Virus record (IMG/VR): IMGVR_UViG_3300010148_005374
Location: 1 to 61,467 of that record
Reading direction: 5' to 3' (one strand)
Origin: a virus
Length of the DNA stretch: 61,467 nt
Each line of letters opens with the position of its first letter. Position 1 is the first letter of the stretch. Positions 1-9,751 of the stretch are shown piece after piece. The notes beneath the pieces were generated by a model that ran no database searches, was not told the DNA's origin, and was given only the letters and a program-made list of their open reading frames with translations. The translations under genes were made by a program, and so were the position numbers.

Positions 1-600
1 AGTTGATGAGGTAACAAAAAGAATACCATATTCACCTGCTGGTGAATTTGTCTTGAACGAGTTAGACCCACTCTGGTCTTCGATCTTAATAACACGGGTA
101 GTTCTAGCTACTTGGTCATATGCACCGGTCGGATCAACACTAAATTCCATACGGAATGTGCCTTTTTGTATTTCATCCTTAACAAGAAGTCTAGAAAAGT
201 TGAAGAATAAAGCATCATGAAACTTCTCTCCGGAAGTTAAATCACCATCCTTATCAAATTCTCTAATGCTTCCAGTGGCATCATGTCCGACTAGGACTTG
301 GGCCATCTGATTGTATAATTGTAGCTTTTGCTTACCTTGAACATTGGTTGATGCCGAGAGAGATGAATTAGCACTTAGTCCAACCGTAATGTCAAAAATA
401 TGATTTGCAGAAGAACTTAAAAAGGGATAATCAAAAACGCTTTGAAACATGCCGTGGCTAAAATTCTTTACGTTAGTTGATGCGTTAGCAACCAAGTAAG
501 TGCCTGAAACTATTGTCCCAGTAATCGGAATTGCCTCATGGAGCTTTGTTCTTGATGCTTGTATATCAGAAGCTTGTAGTGTTTTAAAAGAAGTTGCCAT
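1..600 (-). CDS. Virion structural protein, 3' part cut by window edge
   Basis: The reading frame is open from an ATG at 600 to the window edge, giving the first 200 residues of a protein that continues to the left. It begins MATSFKTLQASD and has a Ser/Thr/Asn-rich middle. Residues 20-60 look like a short beta-rich segment. I recognise no family motif. It is the last gene of the tail/baseplate run, 19 bases after the stop of the preceding structural gene, so a virion role is inferred from position only. Confidence 0.7.
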   Translation of the reverse strand, partial: MATSFKTLQASDIQASRTKLHEAIPITGTIVSGTYLVANASTNVKNFSHGMFQSVFDYPFLSSSANHIFDITVGLSANSSLSASTNVQGKQKLQLYNQMAQVLVGHDATGSIREFDKDGDLTSGEKFHDALFFNFSRLLVKDEIQKGTFRMEFSVDPTGAYDQVARTTRVIKIEDQSGSNSFKTNSPAGEYGILFVTSST

Positions 601-619
601 TATTTTTATTTAACCCTTA

Positions 620-1660
620 TTATGTTTTCTTAACGAATCTTACGGGAATATCAACTCTATATCCAGTCGTAAACCCGGTGATCCTAATTGTTGAGTCGAT
701 GAACCTGAAAACGTTCCCACTACTAACGTAGTCCGCTGCGGTGTTGCCACCTAACTTGTCGAACAGAACATTACTGGTTTGAAGGTTTTCTGCCGCCAAA
801 AGACGGAAAGCAAATCTTGTGCCGTAACGCCCGCCGTTTGTGTCGCCGATCACCGAGAAGGTATCAGCCGGTGAGTTCTCATTTGTTGATCTGTTAAATT
901 CAGCTACCCCAGGTGCGTTGCCATCAGGGGCCGCAAAATACTGTGCGTTGGAATTTAACGAAAAGTAATAACTTGCTATGTTATCGTCATCTATGAAAGA
1001 CGGTCGAGCGACTGTATTACCATCAAGTGATAATATTTGTCCTAGTCTGTTATCCATCTCTACAAGGTATTGTGTTTCCCTGAGCGCATCAGCATTGTCT
1101 AATTTCTGAACCGATAGATCTGTGTTATCAATTCCTTGGTCAAGACAAATAAATTGTCCGGCTGTTGCAAAACTGCGATTACCACGAATGACGCCAATAA
1201 ATGTTCTGAACGGTGACGTAGCAGTTGAGCCAGCAAAAGTGTCTGGGTCTGATGTTGTATAATCAGTAGTCACCAAATATCCACCCACAGGTATGTCGGT
1301 GAGTGCTGCTGTATTTTTGTCAACGGTTTGCGATACTGTATCATTGTTTTTAATAACAGGCAAGTAAAGCAAGTCATCTCGAACATATGAAACAAGTTTA
1401 TGGTTCATTATTGAAGTGTTGTTTGTGAAGGCCTCCAGTACAGGTGTTTGGAGAATGTTAATGTCATAATATGCAGAGCCACTTGGGTGTATGCCTTCAG
1501 CAGCGTTGCTATTTCTATAAAGAGTATAATCTATCTCGTCATCACCAACAGCAAATTTTGCGATGCGGAAACTTCCGTCACCTGCTGCCAGTCTTTTTCT
1601 ACCTGTATCAGTTAAAACCGCATCTAAAATGATATCACCACTGTTATCTAAAAATGCCAT
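620..1660 (-). CDS. Phage virion structural protein (346 aa)
   Basis: The N-terminal 45 residues (FLDNSGDIILDAVLTDTGR, then a GDGSF..KFAVGDDEIDY pattern) follow a style I associate with tail or virion proteins of marine T4-like phages. A similar pattern opens the gene at 8705-9715, so the two may share a docking domain. The remainder is beta-rich by composition and has no enzymatic motif. The ATG at 1660 follows a GAGGGA Shine-Dalgarno. The gene is preceded by an 83-base gap, the largest in the window, so it may have its own RNA processing or promoter signal. The structural role is inferred from context and the N-terminal pattern. Confidence 0.75.
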   Translation of the reverse strand: MAFLDNSGDIILDAVLTDTGRKRLAAGDGSFRIAKFAVGDDEIDYTLYRNSNAAEGIHPSGSAYYDINILQTPVLEAFTNNTSIMNHKLVSYVRDDLLYLPVIKNNDTVSQTVDKNTAALTDIPVGGYLVTTDYTTSDPDTFAGSTATSPFRTFIGVIRGNRSFATAGQFICLDQGIDNTDLSVQKLDNADALRETQYLVEMDNRLGQILSLDGNTVARPSFIDDDNIASYYFSLNSNAQYFAAPDGNAPGVAEFNRSTNENSPADTFSVIGDTNGGRYGTRFAFRLLAAENLQTSNVLFDKLGGNTAADYVSSGNVFRFIDSTIRITGFTTGYRVDIPVRFVKKT

Positions 1661-1681
1661 TTTGGCTCCCTCATATGAATA

Positions 1682-1719
1682 ACTATTACTATTGAACGTC
1701 GAAGTTCTTAATAAGTAGT
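1682..1719 (-). repeat. Imperfect inverted repeat in the longest intergenic gap
   Basis: On the minus strand the gap 1661-1743 contains a pairable structure: ACTA..TATT..GAAC, a six-base loop TTCGAC, then GTTC.AATA..TAGT. Stems of four bases are separated by an internal loop and an AA bulge. No U-tract follows, so it is not a classical terminator. It could be an RNA processing or stability element upstream of the 620-1660 gene. The rest of the gap is A-rich with no recognisable promoter. Confidence 0.3.
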
Positions 1720-1743
1720 ATTGTTTTTACCTTTTTGTTCCTT

Positions 1744-4700
1744 TTACCTTTTTTCGGTGCTTGTGAAGTTAACAACAATATTAACTTTACGTCCTGTATC
1801 ACGAGATGTTAACCTAACAATGAATTTATTCCCCGTGATACCATTAACACCTGTTTGCTGAACAAGGCTCTTCTCCGAAGAAAAAAGTCCAGTCCTTGAA
1901 TCTACAAAACCGCTATTCTGACTGACTTCAGCAAAAGGAAGCGTCTGGATATCAGCACCCTTTATTTCTATAAACCTATTCATCTTTTTTGTTGGTGTTT
2001 TTGCTGTGGATATAGTCGGGGTAAACTCTTTTATTATTGGAGAGTAAAATCCATTAACCAGCCTAAGTTCCACTTCATATATCGGTGTAGGGTTAGAAAA
2101 ATATTGTCCAGAAGCAGACCTAAAAGTGTAGTAATACTTTCTATTAGGCTCAATGTCATCTATAAAATCATACGCTAAAGCATAATTTTCTGAGCTAGCT
2201 TCAGCTAAAGGATTCAACCGTTTTATCAATTTACCCGAAAAGGACTTATATAGGTCTTCATGTGTCGCTACGTTTGTGTTTATTTCGTCCGTTCTGTAAA
2301 TATACATTTCAGTTGGTAGCCTACTTTCTTTATAGCTTATAGTAAGCGCCCTTTGATTTGTATCCTGTACCCTCTGGTTTGCTGACACTTCATCAAGAAA
2401 TTCTTTTTCTTCCTGGTCAAAGTGAATATATGGCAGTGCATTCTGTCCAATATATTCACCAACGGATGGCGAAATATTTATTAGTATCTTGTTGCTAGTA
2501 TTTTGATATGAGAATATGCTAGCCTCTGGCGTCAATGGCGGATAGGGAATAATCTTAACAATCGGATAAGATACGCCGCCGACAACTAAATCCGGCCTAG
2601 TTGCCACCGCTGGGACAGCAAAGCCGCCTAAACGACCTCCGGTACCAAGGCGTCGTCTCCAGTTACCTATCATAAGAGGATACTCAACTATTTTAACGTT
2701 AGGTTGAGTGTCTACATTGAAAGAATAAAACCCCAAAGTTCCGCCTGAATTTCCCCTCCTAGTTATCAACTCATCATTAAAACTAGGGAACGCAGCAAAC
2801 CTTGTTCGAAAAAGAAATTTTGAACCATACACGACATCATAAGCATATAATTCATACTGATAGAATTTGTTTGATTTTACTTGTGTATCAACAAAATTTA
2901 GCAAGTCAATTTCATTGGTGTTTGCAAAGTAATAATTTTGCAAAACCCTTCGCCTACCTGAGTTATGATCAGGACCACGGGAACTATATTTTACTAGCTT
3001 GTACATTATGGTTTCGGATTCAGATAAAGTTTTTCTTCCCTCTAATAGCTCTTTGTACTTTACTGCTCTTTGACGGGATTGAGTTCTTACCAAACTATTA
3101 ACTTGGCTAGCCCAGGCACCAATCGCTGCCTGCCCACCATTGCGCTCTCGCCAGGGTCCATTTAAACTGAGTTCTGATAATTCGCCTGAATTTAGGGCCG
3201 CTCTAGTTTCTCTAAACCAATCACTAAATTCATATACTTTAGCAGGTTGTCTTGTTTCAACAATAGCTATTTCTCTTTCTCTTGAATCAAACTGATCCGG
3301 ACCTAACTGACTAACACCCTGAGGGGCAATAGCGCCATATGTTGTAAACGAGAAGGGTTCTGTCTCATTAACAGTCGCATTAATTATTGAGTTAACCATT
3401 GAGGTAGCGCCGAGCGTTTCATTAAGAAGTCCATTTAAACTACCCTGCTCAACCATGGGAATTGAAATTTCAGCATACAGTGGAAATTGTTCCTTGTATG
3501 CGTTAAACTCTTCAAATAAGTTCATAGAAGTTGCATCAGTAGTTTGATTATAATACCTTCTTGCAATGGAGGAAGTCAGATCTATAACCACATTTGAATT
3601 TCTTGTTGCACGTCCATATTGTATGAGATAATCAGATATACCTCTGTCTTCTCCCCCTGCTTGTTGTGCCCGAAGTCTAGGCAATGTGCCGGTTATAAAT
3701 TCATTTAATCTAACTAACCCGTCATACCCTCTTCTAACTTCATCGCCCTGAGGTGAGGAGTCCCAGCCTCGACCAGATAGTCCACTTATAGGATCAGAGC
3801 CAGCGGCTAACTGATAAACATAAAGGTTTGGCAATGCCGATTCTGGTATGGCCCTGTTGTTTATTGAGTCTTCGTATCCTGGCAAGGGGTAGTTGTAAAC
3901 ACCTTCTATTTTTGCGGGTCGAGCCACGTTAGCTTCTCTGCTTAATTGAGTCCTAGTAGAAGGCACTTCATTCAACACAGTGGTAAAAGGATCTCGAACA
4001 AAACTAGTCCTGGTTTCAAAATCATAAAATTCAAAAACAACCGGCTCTGCTTGACGAGCCAAAATAATTCTTTCTTGTCTTGTCAAAGCAGCGTTAGCTG
4101 CCTCTAAAGCTTTATCAAGACTATACTCGGATCTTATCCTTAACAAAACAGCATGAATAGAATTGTTGTAGCCATTATAAGGCGACGATCTAAGATTACT
4201 TGGAATATGCCTATTACTATAATATGCGTTTGAAAAATTTTCAGGTATGAACATTCTATGATCTTCTGAAAATTCATCAAAGTCATCGTAATCTAAAACA
4301 CGAAGAATTCTTCTCATTCTCGGACTAGGTTGCCATAATCTTTGGGTGCCACGATTATCTCTAACTACGTTTGGTGGCCCGCCAATAGTCTTTGTAAGAT
4401 TACTGGGCTGATACCCTGGTTTTCTTGGGAAAAAATCTGCCACTTGATCAAAGGTTTCAAATATCTCTGGGAAACCCTGACTTGCTAAGTTGTTTATTTC
4501 ATTATAAAAATTAAATTTTTGTTCGCCCGCAGTGGGACTTGGGTACCCAGCAGGAAAAACATAACCCCTATACTTATCTTCAGAGAATGGCAGGTTAGGA
4601 TTTTTTTCTCTTGTCCTACCAGCACGAGCAGCGATAATATCGCTTTTATCCTCCTCTGATATGCCCCTGACAATTGTTCTAGACCCTTCCCGAGTATAGC

Positions 4701-5112
4701 CGCCAATATTAAAGTTAACGTTAACTGATGTTGGTTTTTCAGGAGACAGCGCTAAGTTACTATATGCGTTGTCTGATTCTAAGGGAGTAAACGTAACTTT
4801 AGTAGCAAGATGACGGTCGCCACCCATCGCATAATATCTGTTTATAGGATCTAGCGTAGTTAGATTTCTCTGCCCGATAACCTGTCTTGAGGTAAAGTCT
4901 GGACTCCGCTCTCCGGACAATACATTGATAGAATTTGCTTTTTGGGTTGTCGATCCCTCTGGGCGCACAAACTCATAGAATTCCTGTCCGCTGCCAACTA
5001 CGTTTAAACCAGATTCATCAGTAAGTCTGTCTAAAAATTGTTCTCTTCTATCTGCTAAATCCTCACTATTAACTTGAGGTGATTGAGATTCGTTTCTATC
5101 TCCGGCGGCCAT
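1744..5112 (-). CDS. Large virion structural protein (1122 aa)
   Basis: An unrecognised large protein that lies between other structural genes. The N-terminus is rich in charged and polar residues, and there are many Arg/Asn/Tyr-rich stretches with no transmembrane segment. Residues roughly 880-1010 resemble a fibronectin type III-like beta sandwich (EMYIYRTDE, YYYTFRSASG, TPIYEVELR), as seen in tail appendage proteins; this is a weak resemblance. The ATG at 5112 lies one base after the stop of the upstream gene, with an AGAGGAC ribosome-binding site inside that gene's end, so the two are probably translationally coupled. A tail or baseplate component is the likely role, from position. Confidence 0.75.
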   Translation of the reverse strand: MAAGDRNESQSPQVNSEDLADRREQFLDRLTDESGLNVVGSGQEFYEFVRPEGSTTQKANSINVLSGERSPDFTSRQVIGQRNLTTLDPINRYYAMGGDRHLATKVTFTPLESDNAYSNLALSPEKPTSVNVNFNIGGYTREGSRTIVRGISEEDKSDIIAARAGRTREKNPNLPFSEDKYRGYVFPAGYPSPTAGEQKFNFYNEINNLASQGFPEIFETFDQVADFFPRKPGYQPSNLTKTIGGPPNVVRDNRGTQRLWQPSPRMRRILRVLDYDDFDEFSEDHRMFIPENFSNAYYSNRHIPSNLRSSPYNGYNNSIHAVLLRIRSEYSLDKALEAANAALTRQERIILARQAEPVVFEFYDFETRTSFVRDPFTTVLNEVPSTRTQLSREANVARPAKIEGVYNYPLPGYEDSINNRAIPESALPNLYVYQLAAGSDPISGLSGRGWDSSPQGDEVRRGYDGLVRLNEFITGTLPRLRAQQAGGEDRGISDYLIQYGRATRNSNVVIDLTSSIARRYYNQTTDATSMNLFEEFNAYKEQFPLYAEISIPMVEQGSLNGLLNETLGATSMVNSIINATVNETEPFSFTTYGAIAPQGVSQLGPDQFDSREREIAIVETRQPAKVYEFSDWFRETRAALNSGELSELSLNGPWRERNGGQAAIGAWASQVNSLVRTQSRQRAVKYKELLEGRKTLSESETIMYKLVKYSSRGPDHNSGRRRVLQNYYFANTNEIDLLNFVDTQVKSNKFYQYELYAYDVVYGSKFLFRTRFAAFPSFNDELITRRGNSGGTLGFYSFNVDTQPNVKIVEYPLMIGNWRRRLGTGGRLGGFAVPAVATRPDLVVGGVSYPIVKIIPYPPLTPEASIFSYQNTSNKILINISPSVGEYIGQNALPYIHFDQEEKEFLDEVSANQRVQDTNQRALTISYKESRLPTEMYIYRTDEINTNVATHEDLYKSFSGKLIKRLNPLAEASSENYALAYDFIDDIEPNRKYYYTFRSASGQYFSNPTPIYEVELRLVNGFYSPIIKEFTPTISTAKTPTKKMNRFIEIKGADIQTLPFAEVSQNSGFVDSRTGLFSSEKSLVQQTGVNGITGNKFIVRLTSRDTGRKVNIVVNFTSTEKR

Positions 5113-5113
5113 T

Positions 5114-8100
5114 TTATTGTCCTCTTAGAATAAAGTATCTGTTGTAAATAGGAAGATCAAACATTTCCTTAAAGTCTACATCTATACCTTTATTTAGGTT
5201 TGACACTGAACCTGACATAGTTTCTGGTGAAAATACCATATCATTTTTTGATATATTTCTTACACGACACAATAACGTTTGTTGGTTAGTGGAGTTGTAT
5301 TCGTCTGGTGTGAATTTTCTCCAAACTGGCAGTAATGGTTTTCTTGAAAACGTTGGATCAGACTCGCCAACTCTTACACCAAAGGGTGTATTTCCAAGAT
5401 CGTTGAAGCCAGACAAATACTCAATCACACCTATCTGCTTATAGTTCATCCAGAATGCTAAAAATTTAGCGTAAGTTTTCATTGGATCTCGTGTGGAGAG
5501 GTAAGGAGGGAAATCCTCGTTTTCGTTTATGTAAGATATAGAATCCGAAAAATCAGCTACGTCCGTATCTTCAAGTTGTGGCCTGACGGCATCAAAGCCT
5601 GCTCCGCCTAAAGACTTCGCTTTCTGAGAGGCAGCTATCACAAACATAGACTTAAACTGGTTTGGTATGGCTGCATATTTATTCTCTATAGCACTCTGAA
5701 CACTGACGTCATCCAACCCCAACTTATTGACATTAGTAATCATAGAATTAAAAGTTTCTTTAAGATAACTGGTGGCATCTATTTTTGAGTCTAGTTCTAG
5801 TTCACCAAGAATAGCAAAAGTTAATTTTGTAGGTGGTAGCCCAGCCGGGACAAAAGGTATTTCATCTTTATCAATCGAGGATGGATCAATAACTGCTCCA
5901 TAAGTACCAGTGGCGTAGGGCGTCAGTTCTCTTTCTGTTGATTTGAGAAAGTCATTAGTTTCCAAGTCAGTGTCTTCGTTACCTCCCAAAAATGTCCCAA
6001 TAAGTCTAGGGGAATCTACCTCAGTTTTTTCATTACCCTGTTTTCCAATTTTGATAACCTTGCTGATGCTTTCACCAACACTAGGAATACTAAATTGTTG
6101 TTCTGTTCCCTCACTTACTAAACACCCATGGGCGTATAATGACTTGTTAGCACTATTAAATAAATCTCTTGGCGTTACATCAAAATCCTGGGCCGAGAAA
6201 AAAGGTAACTTATAGTCTTGGGAATAGATTCTATTACTAACTAAGTCAGAAAATAAATCTGCATACTTGTTTATATCATAAGATAAAATGTTTTCGTCCT
6301 GTGAGCGTGCCGCAGTTTGAACTATGGTTTGTTTACCAAAGTTTTTAATTGCCTTAGGAGTAAAATATTGATAACTTGATTGTTCATAGGATGTTCCATC
6401 TGGGCTAGCAAAAGAATTTGGAGATCCTACTTGGTTATAAGATCCGAAATATTTATTAAACTCTTCGCTTCTTCTGTCATTAAAAAAGTCTCTGGAAAAA
6501 GTGGGTAGACCGCCAGGATTACTAATATTACCAGCAACCTTCTCAGACAAATACAAATAACCTGTACCATACCTTTTTCCAAACTCAAACAAGTCACTAA
6601 AATAATGCTTGTGTGTAAGGATGTTTATTTTTGTTGGGGTTGTGTTAGCTGCTAGTTTTTGAACAGCCGTGGTTGACTCAAGATTAGGATCTTTTGGCAT
6701 TTTAGCTTCAAGTATTTGCTCCAACCCTCTTTTGAAGTTTTCAGCAATATCCGAAAATTCCTTAATACCATAGGGGTCTTTCTTTCTAACCATCGATAAC
6801 AACATATTGGTTATACCGTCCACGCTAAGAGGATTAGTCGGAGACATTTTTGTAAAAAGAGTAACAAAACTATTGATATCTTTTGTTAGTGATTCTAATA
6901 AAGTTTGACCATTAAAAGCTATTGAGTCAAGTGGCACAATTCTCTCATTTCTGCCGCTATCATATAGCCCAACACCATCAGCAACAATATCTATTTTTCT
7001 TTCAAGTTCAGCCGGTGGAGAATTTGATATTAGATCATACGCACCCATAGCTCTTGAGGATATCTGAGATAAAACTTGTGTGAACTTTCTTAAGTATGAT
7101 AACGAGGGGTCATAAACACTAACCGAAGCAGCGTATTGAAATGTTCCAGCAGTCAGACTTTTGAACTCATCCTCATAGGTATCATAACCCTCATAAAAGC
7201 TCATCCTCTTTGATATCGCAGGATTCAAAAAAGACCCTAAGTTAGGTATTAGAACTGGCTCAGGTATAATTTCTTCTGGGTGGTAATATGATTCATCAAA
7301 CTTCTTTTGGCGTCCAAAAGTTAATCTGTTAACACCCACCGTTGGTTCAACTCTAATTTGTCTCTTTGATAAGGTGATATCTAAACACTTAACTGTATCG
7401 CTATCTTCTATCTCTAAATCCCCGCCACCAATCAACAAATCTGTGGCCGTGGACGGATTTGTATACAAAAAAGGTAGCTCGCTGTTTTTAACTAGAAAAG
7501 CTAATTTATCAAAAACAAACCCAAATCTAGCGCTGTCATCTTCACATCTAGTTACCCAAAAGTCTGAGAAAAAGTTTTCGGAACCAATCTCCTCATAGAT
7601 TTTGTTGTTTAAGTCAATATCTTTAAGAAGCTCGGTTGTTGTTAGATTCATTTGCTTTTTGAAGTCAACCAAGCTCAATCTACCATAACCTCGCTGATCT
7701 GATAATTTAGCTGCCAGGGGAGGTGTTGAGATTTCAGATTCAATCTCGTCCCTGGTTACTGAGGTTGTTCTTTCTTGTTGAATAAAATTATGTTCAACGC
7801 CTCTGAAGACAGCCCTTTTAACAAAGCCCATTCCAGTTTCTAAAAGCCGATCCTCTTCCCCAATCGTGTAGTCCCTAGAAATGTTTTTATCTTCTAAGAA
7901 TGCTTGGTTATCCATATATGTAAATGCATAGAATCTTATGTTAGACAGGTTAGTATTAGTATAAACCTCATTTTTACCCATCTTAAAAATAAAAGGCTTG
8001 AGCACGATATTATCTAAAACATAATTTTGGAAATTGTCTGCTCCCTCGGCGCTATTATTTTTTCGAACTGGTTTGGTTTTTTTATCTCTAATAACTTTAC

Positions 8101-8704
8101 CGTTCTTATCTTTTAGCAGCGCATCATCGACAGGGATGTCACAAAGAATAATACCATCGTTGACAGTGGTAGCGTCATAATATATCTTATCTTCCAAATT
8201 TGTCTTAAGTGTGTTAAGAATAAAGTCAGATCCAAATGGCCCAGACGGGGAAACTAACGCATAATTTCTTGTACTCAAGCTGTTAACTAAGCTAACATAA
8301 AATTGATCGGCATTTTCTTCGCCAGAAATTGACATTAGCCCAGCTTGGTATTCATTCATTCTTTGTGTGATAAAGTCTAAATCAATACCTTGATTACCAA
8401 AACAGGCGATCATTCTTATGCGTAGATTCTTTATGTAGCTAGGAGTATCGTAAAACCTTCTAAACTCATCATCATCAACCAAGGTCTGTAGTATGGCCTC
8501 AGAAATTTTAGAACTTACGGTTACCGTTACAGTTTCTTCGCCAACACCTTCACCGACAGTTTTTATATCATTTGCTATCACAACCTCTTCTACCAAGACA
8601 CTAGGGTAGTTTGAATTTAGGTATGTTAAGGTTGTTTTGTTTTGAAGTCCTGGCACAAGGTCAGGAAAGAAAGTATTTTGATTTGTTGCTATATTAGTAG
8701 CCAT
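5114..8704 (-). CDS. Large virion structural protein (1196 aa)
   Basis: No known domain is recognised. The protein is long, acidic to neutral and soluble, with no signal peptide or membrane segment. It sits in a tightly spaced set with the 1122-residue protein (one-base gap) and the 336-residue protein (its ATG directly follows that stop codon). The ribosome-binding sequence GAGGAAG lies in the last codons of the upstream gene. Genes of this size next to gp6/gp25 homologues normally encode baseplate or tail-fibre parts, which is the basis for the call. Which part it is cannot be told from the sequence alone. Confidence 0.75.
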   Translation of the reverse strand: MATNIATNQNTFFPDLVPGLQNKTTLTYLNSNYPSVLVEEVVIANDIKTVGEGVGEETVTVTVSSKISEAILQTLVDDDEFRRFYDTPSYIKNLRIRMIACFGNQGIDLDFITQRMNEYQAGLMSISGEENADQFYVSLVNSLSTRNYALVSPSGPFGSDFILNTLKTNLEDKIYYDATTVNDGIILCDIPVDDALLKDKNGKVIRDKKTKPVRKNNSAEGADNFQNYVLDNIVLKPFIFKMGKNEVYTNTNLSNIRFYAFTYMDNQAFLEDKNISRDYTIGEEDRLLETGMGFVKRAVFRGVEHNFIQQERTTSVTRDEIESEISTPPLAAKLSDQRGYGRLSLVDFKKQMNLTTTELLKDIDLNNKIYEEIGSENFFSDFWVTRCEDDSARFGFVFDKLAFLVKNSELPFLYTNPSTATDLLIGGGDLEIEDSDTVKCLDITLSKRQIRVEPTVGVNRLTFGRQKKFDESYYHPEEIIPEPVLIPNLGSFLNPAISKRMSFYEGYDTYEDEFKSLTAGTFQYAASVSVYDPSLSYLRKFTQVLSQISSRAMGAYDLISNSPPAELERKIDIVADGVGLYDSGRNERIVPLDSIAFNGQTLLESLTKDINSFVTLFTKMSPTNPLSVDGITNMLLSMVRKKDPYGIKEFSDIAENFKRGLEQILEAKMPKDPNLESTTAVQKLAANTTPTKINILTHKHYFSDLFEFGKRYGTGYLYLSEKVAGNISNPGGLPTFSRDFFNDRRSEEFNKYFGSYNQVGSPNSFASPDGTSYEQSSYQYFTPKAIKNFGKQTIVQTAARSQDENILSYDINKYADLFSDLVSNRIYSQDYKLPFFSAQDFDVTPRDLFNSANKSLYAHGCLVSEGTEQQFSIPSVGESISKVIKIGKQGNEKTEVDSPRLIGTFLGGNEDTDLETNDFLKSTERELTPYATGTYGAVIDPSSIDKDEIPFVPAGLPPTKLTFAILGELELDSKIDATSYLKETFNSMITNVNKLGLDDVSVQSAIENKYAAIPNQFKSMFVIAASQKAKSLGGAGFDAVRPQLEDTDVADFSDSISYINENEDFPPYLSTRDPMKTYAKFLAFWMNYKQIGVIEYLSGFNDLGNTPFGVRVGESDPTFSRKPLLPVWRKFTPDEYNSTNQQTLLCRVRNISKNDMVFSPETMSGSVSNLNKGIDVDFKEMFDLPIYNRYFILRGQ

Positions 8705-9715
8705 TTATACTTCCTCACAAGGATCAACAGGATCAGTCGGACCACCTTGATACAACGTTTCACCGACTTCTAACACATCTTCTATACCATCATCTACCCT
8801 AATAGATAAGAAGTATTCAACATAAGTAGGATCTAACAAAGGAACATTTTCGCCAATTAGTTGATCATCACCTGCCAATGCACGAACATATTCATCCGGA
8901 TCTTGTTGTAAACTAAGCCCCCTAGCCCCAGCAAAGTTTTCGTTAATAAAGCCAAGTCTCTGAAGTTCCATTTCTTGTCCCTCTCTTATTGGGGCACGAA
9001 AAACTTCTATATCAAAGTTGCCATTAGTTTTATACACTGTATTAAATTCTTGAACATCCAGGAGCAAACGTCCTTCTTTGGTTATTTCGAAAATATCCTC
9101 TGTTACTTCTCTTCCCCCATCCTGCACAACAATGTCATTTGCATCAACATTTATTGTTATGGTATCCACCTCATATTCTAAAGGAAGGCTAGCTGAAAAG
9201 TAAGGAATAATAACTTCAGAGCCCGATGCGCCGCTTCTGTACGGAAACTCCTCCGTTCCCGAAACAAACATTGGCTCGCTGCCATTCATTGCTTTTATTT
9301 CCCAAGCCGGAGCAAATTGCTTAAACGGACTACTTGTCCCGATCGGCCTAAGAAATTTTGCCGTCGCTGGGGAAACTTGGTCTGGGTTTAACGCTCCAGC
9401 GTTTGTGCTTTCTGTGCTAACTTCACCAGTTGCAGTAAAAAATTTGTGATTCTTTTCCCAACCACCATCGCTTATAATAGAGACTCTCGGTGTTGTCTTG
9501 ATTCTTTCAACAATGTCGTTTTGATTTTCTTCCGAGACTTTTGGATTAGCTTTTTGTATGCTACCACTTGGTGTAAACTCTGTATCATATAAGATATCAT
9601 CATCATGAAAAGAATAAAACTTTGGAGTAAACTTACCCATAGAAAAAGATCTCTTACCGTACTTGGTAAGCTCTACCTCTATAACTTGCTCTTTTCTATT
9701 AAGAAATTTAGACAT
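8705..9715 (-). CDS. Virion structural protein with N-terminal domain like 620-1660 (336 aa)
   Basis: The N-terminus (MSKFLNRKEQVIEVELTKYG, then KFTPKFYSFHDDDILYDTEF) has the same layout as the start of the 346-residue gene: a short beta strand, 'LT..G+R', then an aromatic-rich strand and an acidic 'DD.I.Y'. This suggests two paralogous proteins with a common attachment domain. The C-terminus ends in an acidic DPCEEV. Because the terminus is short of hydrophobic segments, a soluble virion part is likely. The ATG at 9715 has only a weak ribosome-binding site and follows a 36-base gap after the giant 3596-residue gene. Confidence 0.7.
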   Translation of the reverse strand: MSKFLNRKEQVIEVELTKYGKRSFSMGKFTPKFYSFHDDDILYDTEFTPSGSIQKANPKVSEENQNDIVERIKTTPRVSIISDGGWEKNHKFFTATGEVSTESTNAGALNPDQVSPATAKFLRPIGTSSPFKQFAPAWEIKAMNGSEPMFVSGTEEFPYRSGASGSEVIIPYFSASLPLEYEVDTITINVDANDIVVQDGGREVTEDIFEITKEGRLLLDVQEFNTVYKTNGNFDIEVFRAPIREGQEMELQRLGFINENFAGARGLSLQQDPDEYVRALAGDDQLIGENVPLLDPTYVEYFLSIRVDDGIEDVLEVGETLYQGGPTDPVDPCEEV

Positions 9716-9751
9716 ACAATAAATACATTCCGTTACAAATTAGTTCACCAT

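Noticed and set aside
1682-1719. Possible transcription terminator in the 83-base gap
   Set aside because: Stem segments are short and broken, and no T-rich tract follows on the minus strand. Listed only as an inverted repeat.
8700-8712. TATAAATG next to a start codon, resembling the T4 late promoter TATAAATA
   Set aside because: The match is formed by a stop codon and an adjoining start codon (also near 40168); it is inside coding junctions and off by one base, so chance is more likely.
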